From Rusavskia elegans (lineage: Eukaryota; Ascomycota; Lecanoromycetes; Teloschistales; Teloschistaceae), in the NCBI GenBank assembly GCA_011316305.1, contig SAUG01000052.1, positions 62,001 to 126,000 on the forward strand: a stretch of DNA of 64,000 nucleotides. The letters are read 5' to 3'. The translations under genes were made by a program, and so were the position numbers. The notes below the pieces were generated by a model. That model saw only the letters and a program-made list of their open reading frames with translations, did no database searches and was not told the DNA's origin. Positions 52,542-63,216 of this stretch are shown piece by piece. Position 1 is the stretch's first letter, and each line of letters begins with the position of its first letter.

Positions 52542-53348
52542 GGTAGCTTATGAATGTCGCTCCTGGGTTTGCTTGTTGGCATCAGTTGGTGATACCCATG
52601 ATGACATATTCGTCAATGGAGGGCGGACCATCGATTTCGAGCAAAACATCGCCATTCAGCCTGCCACTGAAGGCAGTGGCGCCATGATTATCTTCGCACC
52701 TTGAATGTGAATCTCGTTATATTATATGGTAGTATGTCACACAAAAACATGACCATATCGTTCGAAGAAACTAGAAGCCACTGAGAGCAGTGGATTTATT
52801 GTGCAGGTAGACACGTGTTCTTTCGCGACTTGGTAGGCGGCTATAAAAAAACGCAGCGTTAGCATGCAATCGAAGTCAATGGCAAGGCTGCAAGCCTCGA
52901 GCCTAAGGGCACATCTTTCGACTGTGTGATGTAAGGTAGCCTGCAGCGAAGTATTTGCCTAGCTAGTCTATAGGGCTGTATCTACCACGCTATCAACATG
53001 AATAAATCACCTGGGGCAGACAGCCGGTTTGCAAACCTTCTGCTGTGGTAAGAGGAAAGAAGATCTTGATGGAACACGGCTTCGGCCTTGATATGGCTGA
53101 ACTCGGTAAATGTAAGGATGACGTGGACCACTAGAGTATCGTTGCTGACTGGATACTGCTTTAGGCCCGCGGGTCTCGTTGAAGCCGTATTTTGGATATT
53201 CGTGCCAAACTTTGCTCGAGGCAACCAATCTGTGGAGAACTCGTGGCTCAGCTTTCTGGCTTCTGGTCAGCCAAAGCATCATGCATGTCCGCAGACCACG
53301 GTCCAGATGACGCTTCGAGTAGATTTCGTGTATCATTGCGCTGGTCCT
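52542..53348. other. Intergenic, no gene seen
   Basis: Normal composition with only short overlapping frames. It probably includes the 3' UTR of the transcription factor gene. Confidence 0.5.
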
Positions 53349-53687
53349 TCAGGGTGAGAAACGCATGCGAAAGCTCTTGTCTGGTATCCAAGATTTAGCT
53401 ACTAGATGGACGTCGAAAACATGTTGGGTACCTTTGTTGTGGATGGAGTATAGGAAGGTGGTAATAGAGTCGAGCTCATTGATCATTGCATCGTTGAAAT
53501 CCTTCTTCACAGCAAGTACCATTTGCTCTTTGTTTGTTTTCCGGCGTGCTTTGTGTCTGATCATTGTAGGGGATCGTCTACAAACACCAGCGCGGCCGAG
53601 GACACGTTCGTTGAAACCGGATCCGAATGCTGGCGGGAGTTGAAGGCGGTGTAACTGCCGATAAGCATTGAGGACCGACGTGTCCAT
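53349..53687 (-). CDS. Small ORF, possible LYR-motif protein (uncertain)
   Basis: A 112-codon uninterrupted minus-strand frame that starts at an ATG. Near the N-terminus is VLNAYRQLHRLQLP, which resembles the Y-R-x-L helix of LYR-motif mitochondrial proteins. The middle is basic (RHKARRKTNKEQ), and a helix-like DSITTFLYSIHNKGTQH recalls the C-terminal part of some small fungal LYR proteins. No intron is needed. I do not recognise an exact family, and the frame could be chance. It stands alone in about 1.7 kb between two plus-strand genes. Confidence 0.3.
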   Translation of the reverse strand: MDTSVLNAYRQLHRLQLPPAFGSGFNERVLGRAGVCRRSPTMIRHKARRKTNKEQMVLAVKKDFNDAMINELDSITTFLYSIHNKGTQHVFDVHLVAKSWIPDKSFRMRFSP

Positions 53688-54227
53688 GTTAGACCAGTCG
53701 ACCTAACAGCAGCATGCCAACATTTATTAGCGAAAGCAGACATTGGAATATAAGTGCCACAAGTCATTACCCCGTTGTGACCATCATGAGGCTGGCAGGA
53801 AAGGTCGGCCTCGGATGGCAGCACTACAATGTCTTTGACATGGTTGTGGTTTCCGCCTCGACGTGCCTTGGCAATCACTGATGTATTTGGAGGGAAGATC
53901 GGGTTCTCCTTCGTAACTGTGTCCAACTTGTGGTCATCTGCAGCACCTCGAGCTCGTTGCTGTACGGGCATCTTATGGACTGTCGGTCCGATGCGTCTTT
54001 GAAGTCCATTCCGTTGAAGTCTGAAAACATGTTTACCGCTATATTACCGTACTGATGTAACGGTATTTCTATAGCCGCGTTAGACGAGCGCCGGTCGCGC
54101 GATCCGCGCCTTAATCTTTTTTGCTTCCCTGTTGCACTGAAATGTATGTTCATGATCTGTCAAATAGGCATGCGCTCAATGTCAGTCCCCGTCTGTGGCT
54201 TTCTGCTTGCTTAGACTCTTTGAAAGA
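53688..54227. other. Intergenic, upstream of mdj1
   Basis: Contains overlapping minus-strand frames (53,561-54,153) without domains, which I regard as chance. It should hold the mdj1 promoter. Confidence 0.45.
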
Positions 54228-55966
54228 ATGGTCGGTGTTGGAATCAGCACAGGCATCAGAGCAGCCACTCCCGGACAACTATTGTGTCGATCGACACCTT
54301 GCCACAGGACCTGCATAATCCGGAAAGCTCAGATAAGATCAACTTCTACGCGATGTCAAAGACGCACAACGACCGACCTGAATAAGACCCGGGTTTTGGT
54401 ATCGTCATGGCGTGTCATCAACCACAAACGAGTAGGTTCACCACTAATATCACTAAATGGATCTGGTATTAATGACTTCCAGCCATTCCACACGACTTCG
54501 GCCAGATATGCAACCAAAAATCCCTACACAGTCCTAGGAGTTGGGAAACAGGCATCCGCTTCGGAAATAAAAAAAGCCTACTACTCACTTGCTAAGAAAT
54601 ACCATCCGGACACTAATAAAGATGCCAAGGCCAAAGACCATTTCTCCGATGCACAATCAGCCTACGAACTACTTTCCGATCCCAAGAAGAAAGAAGCGTG
54701 GGATCAGTACGGTGCCGCAGCATTTGACCAAGGCGCCGGCTTTGACCCAAGTGGGGGGACCGCTGGAGGACCGTTCGGTGGTGCAGCTGGCTCAAGTGAA
54801 TCCCAAGGTTTCCATGGAGGCTTTGGCGCGGACATCAATTTCGAGGACCTCTTCGGGGCTTTCACTGGTGGTGGTCGGAGGAGCAGAGGGTCTCGCCAGT
54901 CTCCTTTTCAGGAGGAAATCCTCGTGGGACAGAACATCGAGGTTCAGACCAACATCTCCTTCATGGATGCCGCAAAAGGGACTAGCAAGGACATACACAT
55001 CCACCCTTTCGTCCAATGCAAGACATGCTCCGGCAAAGGCTTGAAGAAAGGACAAAGCCGGTCCACTTGCCAGAAATGTGGTGGCACAGGCACTAGGGTG
55101 CATTTCGTCCAAGCCGGGTTCCAAATGGCAAGCACGTGCGAAACGTGCGGCGGACAAGGTGTGGTTGTCCCACGTGGAGCAGAGTGCAATACATGCAGCG
55201 GTAACGGAAGTGTTCGGGAGCGTAAAACCGTCAACGTCGACATTCCTGGTGGCGTTGAAGATGGCATGCGGCTCCGCGTGTCAGGGGAAGGTGATGCCGC
55301 CCCTACCGGTACTGCCGCAAACCCCAATGCCCGTTCTACTCCGGGTGATCTCTACGTCTTCATCCGGGTGGCCCCCGACTCCAAGTTCGGTCGATCGGGA
55401 GCGGACGTGCTCTATACGGCGTCCATACCGCTGACAACAGCTGTACTGGGTGGCGATGTGATGATCCCAACTCTCAGTTCCGAGGTGAGACTTAAGGTCA
55501 AAACCGGCACTGGTACCGGAGACAAAGTGACTCTGGGAGGGATGGGAATGCCAAAGCTTGGAGGCAGAGGCAATGCAGCGGGGGACTTGCGGGTGGAGTT
55601 CAAAGTCGCCATGCCAAAATACCTGAGCGCCAACCAACGGACGATACTGGAGATGCTGGCCGATGAACTTGGTGACAAGACCGCCAAACGGATGATGAAC
55701 GTAGGCGCGACAAGGTATGCCCGAGGCAAAATCGTCACAAGTGCTTGCTAAGGCTGTGTAGAACTTCTCCGGATCCATCGAAGCCGGCAACCCCATCAGC
55801 ACCTGCAGATCCCCACAAGAATGAAGGATTCTTGAAGTCAGCATGGCACAAGTTGACCCATCAGCATGATGAGTCCGCCGGCGGGTCACCACAGTCGTCA
55901 CCCGAACATGAAAAAAAGGGGGAAGCGGATGAACCTAAGAAGGCCGCCGGATCCGGATCGGGATGA
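54228..55966 (+). CDS. mdj1: Mitochondrial type I DnaJ co-chaperone (Mdj1-like)
   Basis: An Hsp40 partner of mitochondrial Hsp70 in protein folding in the matrix. Exons are 54,228-55,714 and 55,762-55,966 (563 aa). The 47-bp intron (GTATGC...TGCTAAGGCTGTGTAG) is required to keep the frame into the C-terminal tail. The N-terminus is rich in R, S and T with few acidic residues, fitting a mitochondrial presequence ending near FHTTSARYA. An in-frame GTAGGT...CCAG stretch (54,432-54,482) may be an additional 51-bp intron. The J domain is at about residues 98-162 with the HPD motif, followed by a G/F-rich region and four CxxCxGxG zinc motifs from about residue 264 ([32 protein letters not shown]). 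Type I substrate-binding domains follow. The tail is hydrophilic and K/E/S-rich. The frame is open upstream to a non-ATG codon, so 54,228 is the first ATG. Confidence 0.9.
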
Positions 55967-56727
55967 AACGGGCGATGTTTGCCAGCACGTCATGTACATT
56001 ACTTGGATCTCTGCGATTTAGCGGGTGTGAACGTTAGGGCGTCGTTGCTGACACTTTTACCGAGTGCTTGGGAGTCCTCGACCGAATCAGTGCTAAATTC
56101 CTGATGGGCATTTGCTCGATTTTGTAGAAAAAACCATCTTCACACTTTAATCATTTGACCGACTCCTTGGAAGATCACCAGTACTGTCGCCGGTGTCCAT
56201 GATTGTTAATGCTATTGAATGTCTCGGAACCAAGGCGACAACGGAGCCATAGGGAGCTCCTAAAGCCAATAGGAGTGCTCTTCTCAGCGTAAGTCTATTG
56301 CAAAAGCGCTTAGCTATGGTCAAAGGTGGCAGTCAATAAACGCACAGCTCGTTGACGATCGGAGGCGCCGCACACCCCTCCTGCATCTGATCCAGTAGTC
56401 CCACAAATGATTCCAAGAAATAATTGAACTCATGCCGACACCTGACCACTTAACTCCCAGTGATGTTTCGACATTATTCTTGTGGATACCGACAAAACGC
56501 AACATCGAATCAAAACAAGCCGGCACCCACATCTGCAGCTACGGCATTGCTACCACAGCTGCAGTCCATGAGGTCAGCTGCTTAGGTGGGTTTCGAAGCA
56601 CCTGCGCCGGTACTCGAAACGCGTCAAAGACTATGATATACTGGTAGACTCAACGTTGCCTTGCTTAGCTACAGGTAGTCTGCGACAAGTCCTTTCGGCG
56701 AAACCGGGCCTGAATCCTACGGCGACC
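55967..56727. other. Intergenic between mdj1 and bro1
   Basis: No convincing gene. Short frames (such as 56,432-56,647) lack domains. The bro1 promoter is expected here. Confidence 0.5.
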
Positions 56728-59700
56728 ATGTCGCAACCGCCAATGATCTCATGTCCCTTGAAGCAAACGAACGAGATCGACTGGGTTCACCCCCTGAAGG
56801 CACATATAAGACAAGCTTACGGCGATGATCCCGATCGCTACACCGAGGAATGCAACACGCTCAACAGACTTCGACAAGATATGAGAGGAGCCGGGAAGGA
56901 CAGTGCTGCTGGTCGTGATCTGCTCTACAGGTACTATGGACAGCTCGAGCTACTGGACCTACGCTTTCCCGTCGATGAGAATCATATTAAGATCTCCTTC
57001 ACCTGGTAAGTCCCGAGCGTGAACCATGGCTTTATCCGAGGAGCATTCGTTTGGGTCTTGCTCATGCTGCTTAGGCTGGACGCTTTCACCCACAAACCTA
57101 TATCCCAGTATTCCCTTGCCTACGAGAAAGCTTCCATCATCTTCAATATTTCCGCCGTTCTTTCATGCCACGCGGCAAACCAGAACCGTTTCGAGGATGC
57201 AGGTCTCAAGACAGCCTATCATTCCTTCCAGGCGGCAGCCGGCATGTTCACCTATATCAATGAGAATTTCCTGCATGCTCCATCGACCGACTTGAGCCGT
57301 GACACTGTAAAGACTTTGATCTCCATCATGTTGGCCCAGGGCCAAGAAGTTTTCCTTCAGAAGCAGATAGCAGACGGCAAGAAAGCTGGGCTCCTTGCTA
57401 AGCTCGCTAGTCAGGCCAGCTATCTGTATGCTCAGGCCGTAGAAGGGGTACAAGAGAATGCCCAGAAGGGTGTTTTCGACAAAGTTTGGGTACAGGTTGC
57501 ACAAGTGAAGCATCATTTTTCATCTTCGCTTGCCCAATACTATCAAGCGCTTGCAGATGACGACGCTAATGCCCATGGCATGGCCGTTGCAAGGCTCCAA
57601 GCTGCTGAGGTGGACGGCAAAGACGCCCTTCGCATCGCTGCTGCTTTTCCTTCGTCGGTTTCGCCCAATTCGAATCTCGGCTCCGACACAGGAGCTTGCT
57701 TGACCGATGCGAGCAGGAAGCATCTGGCTAACGTGCAGGAACGACTCGCTGCCTTCAACAAAGACAATGATTTCATCTATCATCAAACCATACCAGCCGA
57801 GACAACGTTGAGCGTCATCCCCAAGCTGCCAGCGGCCAAAGCCATCCCAGTCAGTGAACTATATCAAGGCCAGGATATCCAACGCATTATCGGTCCCGAC
57901 ATCTTCCAAAAACTCGTGCCGATGTCCGTGACCGAGTCTGCAAGCTTATACGACGAAGAGAAAGCAAAGCTGATCCGAGCTGAAGCCGAAAATGTCGAGA
58001 CGGCCAATGGTGAAATGGCTGCAAGTTTAGATTATCTGAAGCTTCCCGAAAGCTTGAACATACTCAAAGGTGGAATGGATCAAGAACCATCCGCGGACGA
58101 AGGTTTCCGTGCATGGTGCGAAGAACTAGCAGGACACGAACCCTTCGGAAAAGCTTTTGAACAATTGTCGGCCGACAAAAGCACCATCAACGGGTTTCTC
58201 GACAGATGTACCAAGCAATTACACGTGGAAGAAAGTATCTGCGAGAAGATGCGATCAAAATATGGCGCAGATTGGACGCAACAGCCAAGCTCTCGTCTGA
58301 CCTCCACGTTATGGAGTGATATCCAGAGTTATCGGGGGACTATCGATGAAGCTAGCAATAGCGACAACCAGCTTCTGAACACAGCCCGCCAGCATGAATC
58401 GGACTTTGACGAAATGCGCTCCGCGGGTGAGACAGATGAAGCTGATGTCCTGTACCAGCGAGCAATGCAGAAAGCTGGAGCGAGCCGAAGTAGGGGAAGA
58501 AACGGTGTTACAAGCCCAGCGTCTCCCCAAGAAGGCAGCCTACTAGATGACGATTACGGCGAGGGAGGCACCACTGTACCAGATCAGATTGCAAAGGTGG
58601 AGGACCTTTTGAAGCGTTTGAGTTTGATCAAGCGAGATCGGATGCAGGTGCTCAAAGATCTAAAGGAGAAGGTTCGTTATCCGGACCTGACTCTCAATTC
58701 AAGCTAAATCACATCCCAGGCACAAGGCGATGATATCTCAAACGTGCTGATTCTGAACAAAAAGTCGATAGCAAATCACGAGTCACAACTGTTTCAGGCG
58801 GAACTGGAGAAATACAGGCCTCACCAGAATCGATTGTTGCAAGGGGCACACAAACAGACGGTGCTGATGAAGGAATTGACCAAAGCCTACGGAGATCTTC
58901 TCCAGGACAAGAGGGTCCGTTCGGACCAGCTTCGATACGAGAACTTTACCAGACAGCGCAACCAAGTTGCAACCAAGTACAAAAGAGTCTTCCAAGCTTT
59001 CAATGGCCTTGTCGACGGACTTGTGCGGGCACAGAGCTTCTACAGCGAGATGAAAGACACAGTCCAAAGTCTGGAAAAAAACGTCGAGACTTTTGTCAGC
59101 AATCGACGATCTGAAGGCGCCCAACTACTGGGCCAAATTGAGCGCGACAAGGCCAATTATAGCGGAGGACAAGCAGACCGCGAACGGGACCGGCTTCGGG
59201 ACTTGATGGAGCGTATGTCGATGGACCCATCCTCGTCACCAACAAAAACCAGCACCTCACGTCCTCAACCAGTTTCAAGACCTTCGCAGACGCAAGATCC
59301 TTATTCGGACAAATCCCAACCACCAGCATCATCCACTTATTACCCTAGACCATTGTCAAACCCGAATATAGCTCCCTCTCTGCACTCACCTGCAGGTTTG
59401 CCAAGGGGTTATCCACAGCAGCCAGCACCTGGTGCCACACATGGGGAACGTATGGGTGAAGCTGGCGGCTTGCCATCGGTTAACGATCCTTACAATCCAA
59501 TGGTGTACCCTTTTCAATCGCCATTATCCCCTCCGCCTCCCGGGCAAGGAGTGTATTATCACAACCAGGTGCAGGCGTATCCTCAGAATGGTCAGTACCC
59601 ACAACAGGGCTACGTGCTTCCTCCGCCACCCCCAGGACCTCCACCATCCTCACAGATGAATTTTGGGAATCCAGATATGTCTCATCCGTCGGGCCCTGGA

Positions 59701-59796
59701 GGCTACGCATATCACCAGCCACCGCGCCAGAACGGGGGTGCAGCCACACAACAAGAACAGCATGATCCTTGGGCCGGACTCAACGCTTGGAAATGA
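56728..59796 (+). CDS. bro1: Bro1, ESCRT-III-associated vacuolar sorting factor, three exons
   Basis: Bro1 binds ESCRT-III (Snf7) on endosomes and recruits the deubiquitinase Doa4 during cargo sorting into multivesicular bodies. Exons are 56,728-57,005, 57,075-58,671 and 58,720-59,796 (983 aa). The ATG at 56,728 has a good context (GCGACCATG), and the residues after it begin the BRO1 domain, so upstream ATGs were not used. Introns are 69 bp (GTAAGT...CTTAG) and 48 bp (GTTCGT...CCCAG), both fixed by protein continuity. The BRO1 domain spans about residues 5-390 (SQYSLAYEKASIIFNISAV, GMFTYINENFLHAPSTDLS). A coiled, V-shaped domain follows to about 780. The C-terminus is proline-rich (PPPPPGPPP) and ends DPWAGLNAWK. 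I prefer Bro1 over its paralogue PalA/Rim20 because of this tail and the FPVDENHIKISFTW block, from memory of the family. Confidence 0.92.
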
Positions 59797-60727
59797 TAGA
59801 TACTGTTCTGTCACTGTAAACTTCAAGGTTGTAGGAGGCGAAATTGTGTCAGGCTGGCCGACACAGCTATCTGTCCGAGCCCGGCCTCTGTCGCTTACGC
59901 TGCGTTGAGGAAGGAATCGGATAAGTCAAGCACCATAGCTCATGCCATGATATCCTCGTCATCTGTGGATCACATGCGAGCTTAAAGATGCCCTGGTAGA
60001 TGTTCTCATCGTACTGGCTGCGTCCATATCCTTCGAAAGCCGTCATCGGAATCTTCATGTGGAGATGGTTACCTCACACGCCCTGGGACCATCCAGATCC
60101 ACAACAAAGAATTGAACGTCATTGAGATGCTCTCAAAAGCCTGGTTGCTTGCCAGTGACGAGCAAGGGCCAGCGCTTTTTGCCAGCAACGTCTTGTATGG
60201 GTCCTGACTTTCAGTAAGCCAAGCCTGGTCCTGCATGGAGGGCGAGCACGATGGCCCAATTAAAGGATACGACCTTGATCACATACGGAAAGGTAATTGA
60301 GACGGACAGACAGCTCGCTGCTCGACCTCTGTTCTCTGCAAGGTAGTGATGGCAAGACTTTGATATATATCAGGTCGATGAAGAAGCAGTATTGCGAGTA
60401 TCTTACCTTCCACCATTGGCATATCATTAATATTATGATCTCTGTCCACTTACTGGCCAATGACGGTCACGAGATGGGAAGACATACGATTGCGCGATGG
60501 TTGCGGAGGTGCGTCAAACTACCATCTTGTTTTTTCAAATCGTCGTTTTGGCACTATGGTGTGGAACATGAGTAGAACTCTTCTGTGACATTGCATGACT
60601 ATCAAAGTCGAAATCCGATGCCTCCAGCATCATACGACCAAGTGTATGATCACTGATTAGCAAGTGCCTATCAACGCCATGGTTTCTCCTCCCGGTACCC
60701 AAGAAAACGCCTGCCACTTGAATCATC
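59797..60727. other. Intergenic between convergent genes
   Basis: Lies between the 3' ends of bro1 and the transporter gene. Only short frames occur. I see no gene and no clear terminator. Confidence 0.5.
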
Positions 60728-61975
60728 CTAGGCAGAGAAACGTTCCTTGTCTTTCAAACGATCAGATCCGCTGCGTATCACGTGACTGATATCGCCGACA
60801 GGAAGCTGGAAGGGGAAGTCGACTGAAGCGAGCATCTGGGCAAAAAATATCCACCTGTTGTGACTGTCAGTGAACCACTTGTCTAAGTAAGAAGGCTGGC
60901 ACGACGTACCATCCAGCTAAGCAGGCCAGAAAGGCAAAAGCACCAGATGCGATCTGGAGGTTCGCGGCCGCAGTAGCATGACCGATAGCACCCTGCCAAT
61001 AGGAACCGGTCAAAAGCACAAAGGTGAAGAACAGGCCGAAGAAGATGGTGACGAATACGATGTTGGTGCGCAGTGCACAGATCAAGTACAGCAGACAGAG
61101 CAAGCCCATGAAGAGCAAGAAGAATCCTAGTCACAAATCGTTGGTCAGCAACTTCCCAACCATGCGGATATGTGCTGCTCGACGAACCATAGCTGGCGTG
61201 AAACCCTGCAGTGGTAAGTCCTTCATAGGGTTTCGTAGGATCCGAAGAGTATGCGCCGTATGCGTTAAAAGACGGGGTGAGTGTACTTCCGAGTGTGAAC
61301 CAGAAACCGCCTTTCAAGAACATTAATATTAGACGGGGATAGCATGGCGCAGCGGATGGCTTACCAAACGAGCAGAACACAACGAAGGCAAACGTATTAC
61401 CAAGGAAAAACTCCAGGAGACCTCCCAGCGTCATGAGCATACCACCCTAATGCATCGAATATCATTAGTCTTGGTCTCTCCAGCCGTGGCTTCAAGTCTA
61501 GGAGGCATCTTACAAAGAAGTAATAGGCGCCCAGTGTCGCTGCACCATTCCCGCCTGCGCCTCTCCAGCCCATGAGCTCGCACGCGAGTGGAGTGCAGCT
61601 CAGCAGAAAGCCGATAAGTGCGACTGGCGTTGGGTTCCCGAAAGTGCCTCTCAGGTCGCCCTTGACGGCCTTCTGAGGAGTCAAATATAGCTTTTCGAAC
61701 AGTTCTGTGGCCGACATCAGCATATTTCCCACTCCCTGCAAGGCGCTCTCCGAGGTTCAGCTCGTACCTGGGCTGATGGAGATGGTGTTGGCGGTCTTTA
61801 TTTGCTTCAAGGCTTCATCGCTGGAAGTATTGTCCGGTTTCATGCGATAGGGGCTTGGGCCGTCCAAGAAATTGCGGTGGCCCGAGTCCTCGGAAACGTT
61901 CTGCATCGAAGCGAAGATTGGAGAGAAGGTATCGTCTGGACCTGCAAGGTTCTTTTCGTGATGGGGGCGTTCCAT
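60728..61975 (-). CDS. GPR1/FUN34/YaaH family membrane transporter (acetate/ammonium-type), six exons
   Basis: A plasma-membrane protein of the family that includes yeast Ady2/Ato and Aspergillus AcpA, linked to acetate uptake or ammonium export. Exons on the minus strand are 61,975-61,768, 61,704-61,514, 61,446-61,365, 61,310-61,188, 61,126-60,910 and 60,854-60,728 (315 aa). The five introns are 51-67 bp and all are GT-AG. Each junction was set by frame and by the family sequence (SISP-ELFEKLYL, YYFF-GGMLM, CSF-GGFWF, SYG-FFLLFMG, AGW-WIFFAQ). The cytosolic N-terminus is followed by the signature FGNPTP and six hydrophobic segments, starting with VALIGFLLSCTPLACELMGW. ASVDFPFQLPVGD near the end is also typical. 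The exact substrate cannot be assigned. Confidence 0.88.
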
Positions 61976-63216
61976 GAACAAATGCAGGAACCGGTAGCCT
62001 ACTGAAGAGCGATTTGAAAGTCCCGTATGAAGAGCGCAAGAGGGGAGAGGTTATCGTCTTGAACCAAACAAGAGCAGTGGAAGGCGAAGGGGTAAAGCAA
62101 AGCGAAGAAGAGTTTTGAGGTCAATATATGCATTTCGATGCTCGACGAGTGGGGTATCTGGGGTATATGGTACTTCCGATGCGTTTTGGCGAAGACGTTG
62201 GAGCAACGTTGGAAAAGTTCAAAGACGACCGTGCGCCACCTGATACCCGCCGGCAGTTTCAACAATCCTGACCTGGAAGTCGATACGTTGTTTCACATCC
62301 TCTCAATCCCCGGCTCTCTCTCTGAAGATGACCAATAGAGCTGCAAAAAGTCCAGGAGGTGTGAGGCGGGATAACCCCAAGATCTCAGCGCTTTTGACCG
62401 AGACATGACAATGGCAGATTGGACTCGTTGCTCGGCTGCTGCTGCTGTTGTTGTTGCTGCAATACGCTCAAGTTCCAAACATATTTGCATTATCTTCAGG
62501 GTGACCGCCTCATGCGCGCCTGCGACGGGCCATCGCATCTGACAGACCGTCGATGCACGCCCGTTTCGGCCCGTCACGACAGGGATGGACCTTGCAACTG
62601 GGTGTCAGTCATCTGGGGAATTCTCATTATGGCCAAGCCTAAAGTATGGCCTATGGCCAGATCACCTGGAGCAGTCACGCTTTCGGGAATTCGGGGGACC
62701 TTGTCTGGTTGGGATAACTCGATCGTCGCTGCAGCATCTCTTCATACGACCTCGACCTTATCGTCGAGTACCATTCATCCACAGCGGAGCAATCAGTGGA
62801 AGCTGCACCGCTAGTAGTGATGCATCTTGAACGATAAGTCGGGATAACATCGTTGCTGATACTCTACGTATTGTCGTAGCCGACTGGATCTGCCAGCATC
62901 ATCTACCGTATATCGGCAAAACAATCGTTCCCTGAAAACGACCGGGCTTGAATAAGACACATGGCGATGTTGGTCTACCCTACTCTCCCACCAAAAGACG
63001 CGGCATCGGGTGGAACACATCATGTCTGCCTGGCAAATGGTTGGAGTTCTTCATCTGACTACCAAAGCTGCCAGATCTCGTTCAGGCTTGAGATCGTACA
63101 TGATCCCCATGTCCTGGATTGACATATCCTATGTGCATGACCCCGGTGATTTCCACACCACATTATCACTCAATTTCATGAACATGTCGGCTGATTCGAG
63201 CCGGGAATCAACTGCG
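61976..63216. other. Intergenic: transporter promoter and 3' region of leu1
   Basis: Both neighbours are on the minus strand, so this holds the upstream region of the transporter gene and the downstream region of the leucine gene. A plus-strand frame at 62,419-62,814 owes its run of cysteines to a trinucleotide tract. No gene called. Confidence 0.55.
62435..62460. repeat. CTG/TTG trinucleotide tract
   Basis: About 26 bp of GCTGCTGCTGCTGTTGTTG-type repeat in non-coding DNA upstream of the transporter gene. Confidence 0.9.

Noticed and set aside
53561..54153. Overlapping minus-strand frames (136 and 92 codons) upstream of mdj1
   Set aside because: No domains and no plausible splicing into one protein.
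62419..62814. 131-codon frame with a run of cysteines
   Set aside because: The cysteines come from a CTG/TTG microsatellite; the rest has no recognisable features.
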